From Noviherbaspirillum humi (GTDB taxonomy: Bacteria > Pseudomonadota > Gammaproteobacteria > Burkholderiales > Burkholderiaceae_D), in contig NZ_FZOT01000007.1 of the NCBI RefSeq assembly GCF_900188095.1, positions 62,001 through 126,000 of the forward strand: a stretch of 64,000 nt of DNA, written 5' to 3'. A model generated the notes under the pieces. It worked only from the letters and a program-made list of their open reading frames with translations, was not told the origin of the DNA and did not search any database. How positions within the stretch are numbered: position 1 is the first letter of the stretch; each line of letters opens with the position of its first letter. A program made the translations under genes and the position numbers. Below are positions 60,945 through 64,000 of this stretch, piece after piece.

Positions 60945-61772
60945 TCAATCGAACTGATGCTGGTTGGCTTCCACCAGCAGATCGGACAGCTGCTTGCAAT
61001 GGCCGATGAACTGCGGCGAGACGCGGAAGTCCTCGCTCCGTTCCAGCGGCCCGTCGATCGGCACGTCGGCGATCACCCGTCCGGGCCGGGCCGCCATCAC
61101 CACCACCCGCGACGACAGGTAAACCGCCTCGTAGATGCTGTGGGTGACGAACACCACGGTGAGGTCGCGTTGCAGCCACAGCTGGCGCAGGTCGGCATCG
61201 AGCTTGTTGCGGGTGAATTCGTCCAGCGCGCCGAAGGGTTCGTCCATCAGCAGCACGTTCGGCTCGGTGGCCAGCGCCCGGGCGATGGAGGCGCGCATCT
61301 GCATGCCGCCCGACAGCTCGCGCGGATAGGCGTGGCCGAACCTGCCGAGGCCGACCAGCGACAGCGCCTGCTCCACCCGGGCGTCGCTCGCCTCGCGCGG
61401 CACCCCGGCCAGGTCCAGCGGCAGGCGCACGTTGTCCGCCACCCTGGCCCAGGGCATCAGGGTGGCTTCCTGGAACACCATGGCCAGGGTGCGCCCAGGC
61501 GTGTTCACGGTGGCCATGCCGCCGCCCCACCACCGCACCTGGCCAGCGGACGGCTGCTCCAGGCCGGCGAACATCTTCAGCAGCGTGCTCTTGCCGCAGC
61601 CCGACGGACCGAGCAGCGACACGAATTCGCCGCGCCCGATCTCCAGCTTGACGCGATCCAGCGCCCGCGTGCCGTTGGGATAGGTTTTTTCGACCTGGTT
61701 GGCGAGCAGCACCGCATCCCCGCTGCCGGGATCGGATGGCGGCTGCGTCCGACTGACTTCTGCATGTTTCAT
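60945..61772 (-). CDS. ABC transporter ATP-binding protein (SsuB/TauB type)
   Basis: 275 aa; AAGGAGCCAAG before the ATG. Walker A GPSGCGKST (about residues 55-63), Q loop FQEATLMPW, signature LSGGMQMR, Walker B LLMDEPFGALD and H loop VTHS. The ending (SDLLVEANQHQFD) is usual for the group. It energises the permease encoded 10 bases downstream. Confidence 0.93.
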   Translation of the reverse strand: MKHAEVSRTQPPSDPGSGDAVLLANQVEKTYPNGTRALDRVKLEIGRGEFVSLLGPSGCGKSTLLKMFAGLEQPSAGQVRWWGGGMATVNTPGRTLAMVFQEATLMPWARVADNVRLPLDLAGVPREASDARVEQALSLVGLGRFGHAYPRELSGGMQMRASIARALATEPNVLLMDEPFGALDEFTRNKLDADLRQLWLQRDLTVVFVTHSIYEAVYLSSRVVVMAARPGRVIADVPIDGPLERSEDFRVSPQFIGHCKQLSDLLVEANQHQFD

Positions 61773-61814
61773 CTTGGCTCCTTCGCGCTGTCCGGTTGCA
61801 TCGAGGCTGTCCGC

Positions 61815-62846
61815 TCAGGCCGCGGCCGGCGGATTGAACACCTCTTCCTCGCCATGGCGGCGGAGCAGCTCGAACAGCATGCGCCGCATCAGCAGGCCGG
61901 GCTTGTCCGACTCCATGTGCACCTCCGCCTTGCGCCGGATGTCGACGCTGGCATCGTGATCGGTGGCTTCGAGGATGTCGCGGTCTTCGTCGGTGATCGG
62001 CCTGTCCCAATCGATCAGCTCCTGGGTCGAGCAGCTCGCCTCGTCGTCGTTGCGGTACAGCCATTGCGCCAGCATGATGGTCTTGTCGTCGATCGGCGTG
62101 GCGCAGTTGTAGATGATGTGGTGCCGTCCCGATGCCGGATAAACGCAGCCGAAGCGGCGCGAGAACGGCAGGTACCAGCGGTTGATGAGATGGCGCTCGG
62201 TGACCGGATCGGTAGTGCCGGTGACCCGGAAGCTGGCCGGCGGGTTCCTGATCGGCACGTGGGTTTCCGCTTCGAAGCCCCAGTCGTTCGGCCGGAACTC
62301 ATACTTCGACGGCACCGGGTTGTCGATCATGCCGAAGTTCGACTTGTGCACGAAGCTGAAGTGGGAATTGTCGAAGGAGTTTTCCATCACCCGCAGCGGG
62401 CTGGTGTTCCACTTCTCGTAGAACTGCAGGATGCGGCGGTACGCGGGATCGCCTTCCTCCGGGAAGTCGGGAATCGGCTGCAGCGGCTCGTCCAGCGCCA
62501 CCCAGACATAGCCATAGCGTTCCTGGCAGCGGTAGGCGGCGACGCGGGCGCCGTCGGGGATGGCGCCGGTGCGGGATTGCGGGATGCGCACGCAGGCGCC
62601 ATTCAGGTCGTAGGTCCAGCCGTGGTAGCCGCAGACGATGTTGCCGTTCTCGACGAAGCCCTTGGACAGCTTGGCGGTGCGGTGGCAGCAGCGGTCCTGC
62701 AGCGCGGCCGGCTTGCCGTCCCCGCCCTTCCACAGGACGAGTTTCTCGCCCAGCAGGGTGAAGGGCTTGGGGCCGTCGTCCAGCATCGACATCGGCATCA
62801 GCGCATACCAGAACCTGCGCAGGACTTTTTGTTGGGTGACGAGCAT
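61815..62846 (-). CDS. Rieske non-haem iron oxygenase, large-subunit type
   Basis: 343 aa; GGAG eight bases before the ATG. Rieske cluster ligands C53 and H55 (CCH) and C72 and H75 (CGYH). Mononuclear iron ligands D159, H162 and H167 in ENSFDNSHFSFVH. This is the VanA/PobA-like monooxygenase class (demethylases and ring hydroxylases). A reductase partner is not in the window. It lies between the binding protein and the transporter ATPase, so it probably acts on the imported compound. Confidence 0.9.
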   Translation of the reverse strand: MLVTQQKVLRRFWYALMPMSMLDDGPKPFTLLGEKLVLWKGGDGKPAALQDRCCHRTAKLSKGFVENGNIVCGYHGWTYDLNGACVRIPQSRTGAIPDGARVAAYRCQERYGYVWVALDEPLQPIPDFPEEGDPAYRRILQFYEKWNTSPLRVMENSFDNSHFSFVHKSNFGMIDNPVPSKYEFRPNDWGFEAETHVPIRNPPASFRVTGTTDPVTERHLINRWYLPFSRRFGCVYPASGRHHIIYNCATPIDDKTIMLAQWLYRNDDEASCSTQELIDWDRPITDEDRDILEATDHDASVDIRRKAEVHMESDKPGLLMRRMLFELLRRHGEEEVFNPPAAA

Positions 62847-62960
62847 GAGGGGTACTCCACTATTGCGGCTTGCGCCAGGGGCCGGCGCGCCAACACGGTC
62901 GCCTTCGCCCCGCCGGGCCGGCCGCCATGCCGGGCGGCCCGGGAAAAAGTTGAATCGGAT

Positions 62961-63971
62961 TTACGGCATGACCTTCAGGTCTTTCACGAACTGGGTGGTG
63001 AAGGCCTTGTGCCAGTCGGTCTCGGGCTTCAGCAGGCCCTGGGCCACCATGAAGTCATAGGTCTTCTTCCAGCGCGCTTCGGTCATGATGCCGATGCCGG
63101 CCTTGGCGGCATCGCCGCCGCCGGTGAAGTTGAACTCCCTCAGCTTGTCGATGGCATAGGCGATCTGGTCATCCTTCATGTTCGGGTTGTCCTGCTTGAT
63201 CAGCGCGTTGGCGGGCGCCGGATCGGCAAGGTAGCTTTTCCAGCCTTCCATCGAGGCGCGCACGAAGCGGGCCACCATGTCGGGCTTCTCCTTCACCGTC
63301 TTGTCCATCGCGACGATGGTGGTGCCGTAGGGCGGATAGCCGTCGCTGGCGAACAGGTAGAAGTTGGCCTTCACGCCCGCCTTCATCGCCTGGAACAGCT
63401 CCGACGAGGGATAGGCCTGCTGCGCGAGACTGGCATCGGCCATGAAAGGCTGCAGGTTGAAGGTGTAGGGCCGGGACTGGGCTTCGCTCAGGCCGTATTT
63501 CGCTTTCAGCCAGGGCCACCAGGTGGTGCGTCCGGAAGTGGATACCAGCACGGTCTTGCCGTTCTTCAGGTCGGCCAGTCCCTTCACGTCCTCATGCGTC
63601 ATCATGCCCTGCAGGTCGGTCTGGAAGCTGGCGGCGACGGTGGTCACCGGCAGGCCCTGCTCCACGCTCTTCAATACCTGCAGGTCGTAGCCCATCAGGA
63701 AATCGGCCTGGCCGCTGGTGAGCAGCTGCATGCCATTGACCTGCGGGCCGCCCATCTTGATGGTGACGTCCAGGCCATGCTTCTGATAGATGCCCTTCGC
63801 CACCGCCTGGTAGAAGCCGCCGTGCTCGGCCTGCGCATACCAGGAGGTGAGGAAGGTGACCTTGTCGGCGGCGAACGCGCCGGCGCTGGCAGCGGCGGCG
63901 ACGCAGAAGGCGATGCCGCGGGTGAGGCGGGTTAGACGCGTGGAGCGGAATGCGAGAGTCTTGTCTTTCAT
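62961..63971 (-). CDS. ABC transporter substrate-binding protein (NMT1/THI5-like)
   Basis: 336 aa from MKDKTLAFRSTRLTRL; a GTG four codons earlier is possible. The signal peptide is cleaved near GAFA/ADKVTF. The mature protein opens VTFLTSWYAQAEHGGFYQAV, with LTSGQADFLMGYDLQVLK and GGPQVNGMQLL typical of the NMT1/SsuA/pyrimidine-precursor-binding group. It is the first gene of the cluster in this window; upstream sequence is cut by the window edge, so more genes or the promoter lie beyond. Confidence 0.88.
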   Translation of the reverse strand: MKDKTLAFRSTRLTRLTRGIAFCVAAAASAGAFAADKVTFLTSWYAQAEHGGFYQAVAKGIYQKHGLDVTIKMGGPQVNGMQLLTSGQADFLMGYDLQVLKSVEQGLPVTTVAASFQTDLQGMMTHEDVKGLADLKNGKTVLVSTSGRTTWWPWLKAKYGLSEAQSRPYTFNLQPFMADASLAQQAYPSSELFQAMKAGVKANFYLFASDGYPPYGTTIVAMDKTVKEKPDMVARFVRASMEGWKSYLADPAPANALIKQDNPNMKDDQIAYAIDKLREFNFTGGGDAAKAGIGIMTEARWKKTYDFMVAQGLLKPETDWHKAFTTQFVKDLKVMP

Positions 63972-64000
63972 GGCTGGGCTCACTGGTTGAGGGAAACGGG

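Overview
The window is a chromosomal segment of a GC-rich, Gram-negative bacterium, most likely a betaproteobacterium of the Burkholderiales/Oxalobacteraceae type. This is inferred from the combination of an E. coli-like (bcsEFG-containing) cellulose cluster, a complete MSHA-type pilus operon, a PEP-CTERM protein, a phasin, a tannase remnant, and the high GC with dense ATGA-type gene overlaps. No rRNA, tRNA or CRISPR array was seen.

Region 1 (0.5-21 kb) is a surface/cellulose island. A YcgR-like PilZ protein and a PEP-CTERM exported protein (with a candidate sigma-54 promoter) precede two divergent cellulose operons. The minus-strand operon runs bcsE-bcsF-bcsG-adhesin-E-like-second bcsB. The plus-strand operon runs bcsR/P-bcsQ-bcsA-bcsB-bcsZ-bcsC-small TPR protein. 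The intergenic promoter region holds a perfect TTGAT-N4-ATCAA (Fnr-type) box. Region 2 (21-34 kb) is a co-directional minus-strand MSHA pilus operon, in the order mshE, G, A, C, D, O, P, I, PilN-like, J, K, L, M, N. The first 34 kb therefore carries four structural classes of c-di-GMP receptor (YcgR PilZ, BcsA PilZ, BcsE GIL, MshE MshEN) but no cyclase or phosphodiesterase, so it looks like an output module for the motile-to-sessile switch.

Region 3 (34.7-46 kb) is mixed. It contains a NarL-type regulator with a 7TMR-DISM kinase, a GDP-mannose hydrolase, a chemoreceptor, an HDOD protein, a DUF1269-like membrane protein, a tandem universal stress protein and a phasin (both with Fnr/Anr-like boxes), and two small unknown genes behind a perfect LexA box. 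Region 4 (45.8-49.8 kb) is a Cpx-like envelope-stress unit: sensor kinase, response regulator, a divergent Ser/Thr-rich unknown protein and a Spy/CpxP-like protein, linked by matches to GTAAA-N5-GTAAA. The kinase abuts the C-terminal remnant of a tannase. Region 5 (49.9-52 kb) is a lower-GC islet with a WG-repeat protein and a dead IS701-type transposase.

Region 6 (52-64 kb) carries a Bcr/CflA exporter, a lipoprotein esterase, and a catabolic cluster. The cluster has an IclR regulator, a LysE/RhtB exporter, an 8-oxoguanine-deaminase-like amidohydrolase, an ABC importer and a Rieske oxygenase, and it suggests uptake and breakdown of an N-heterocyclic or aromatic compound. A striking family of modular palindromic repeats fills both strongly convergent intergenic gaps (38.9-39.3 and 56.2-56.9 kb). 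One copy is amplified into a 69-bp tandem array. The arms of these palindromes differ between copies while remaining complementary.
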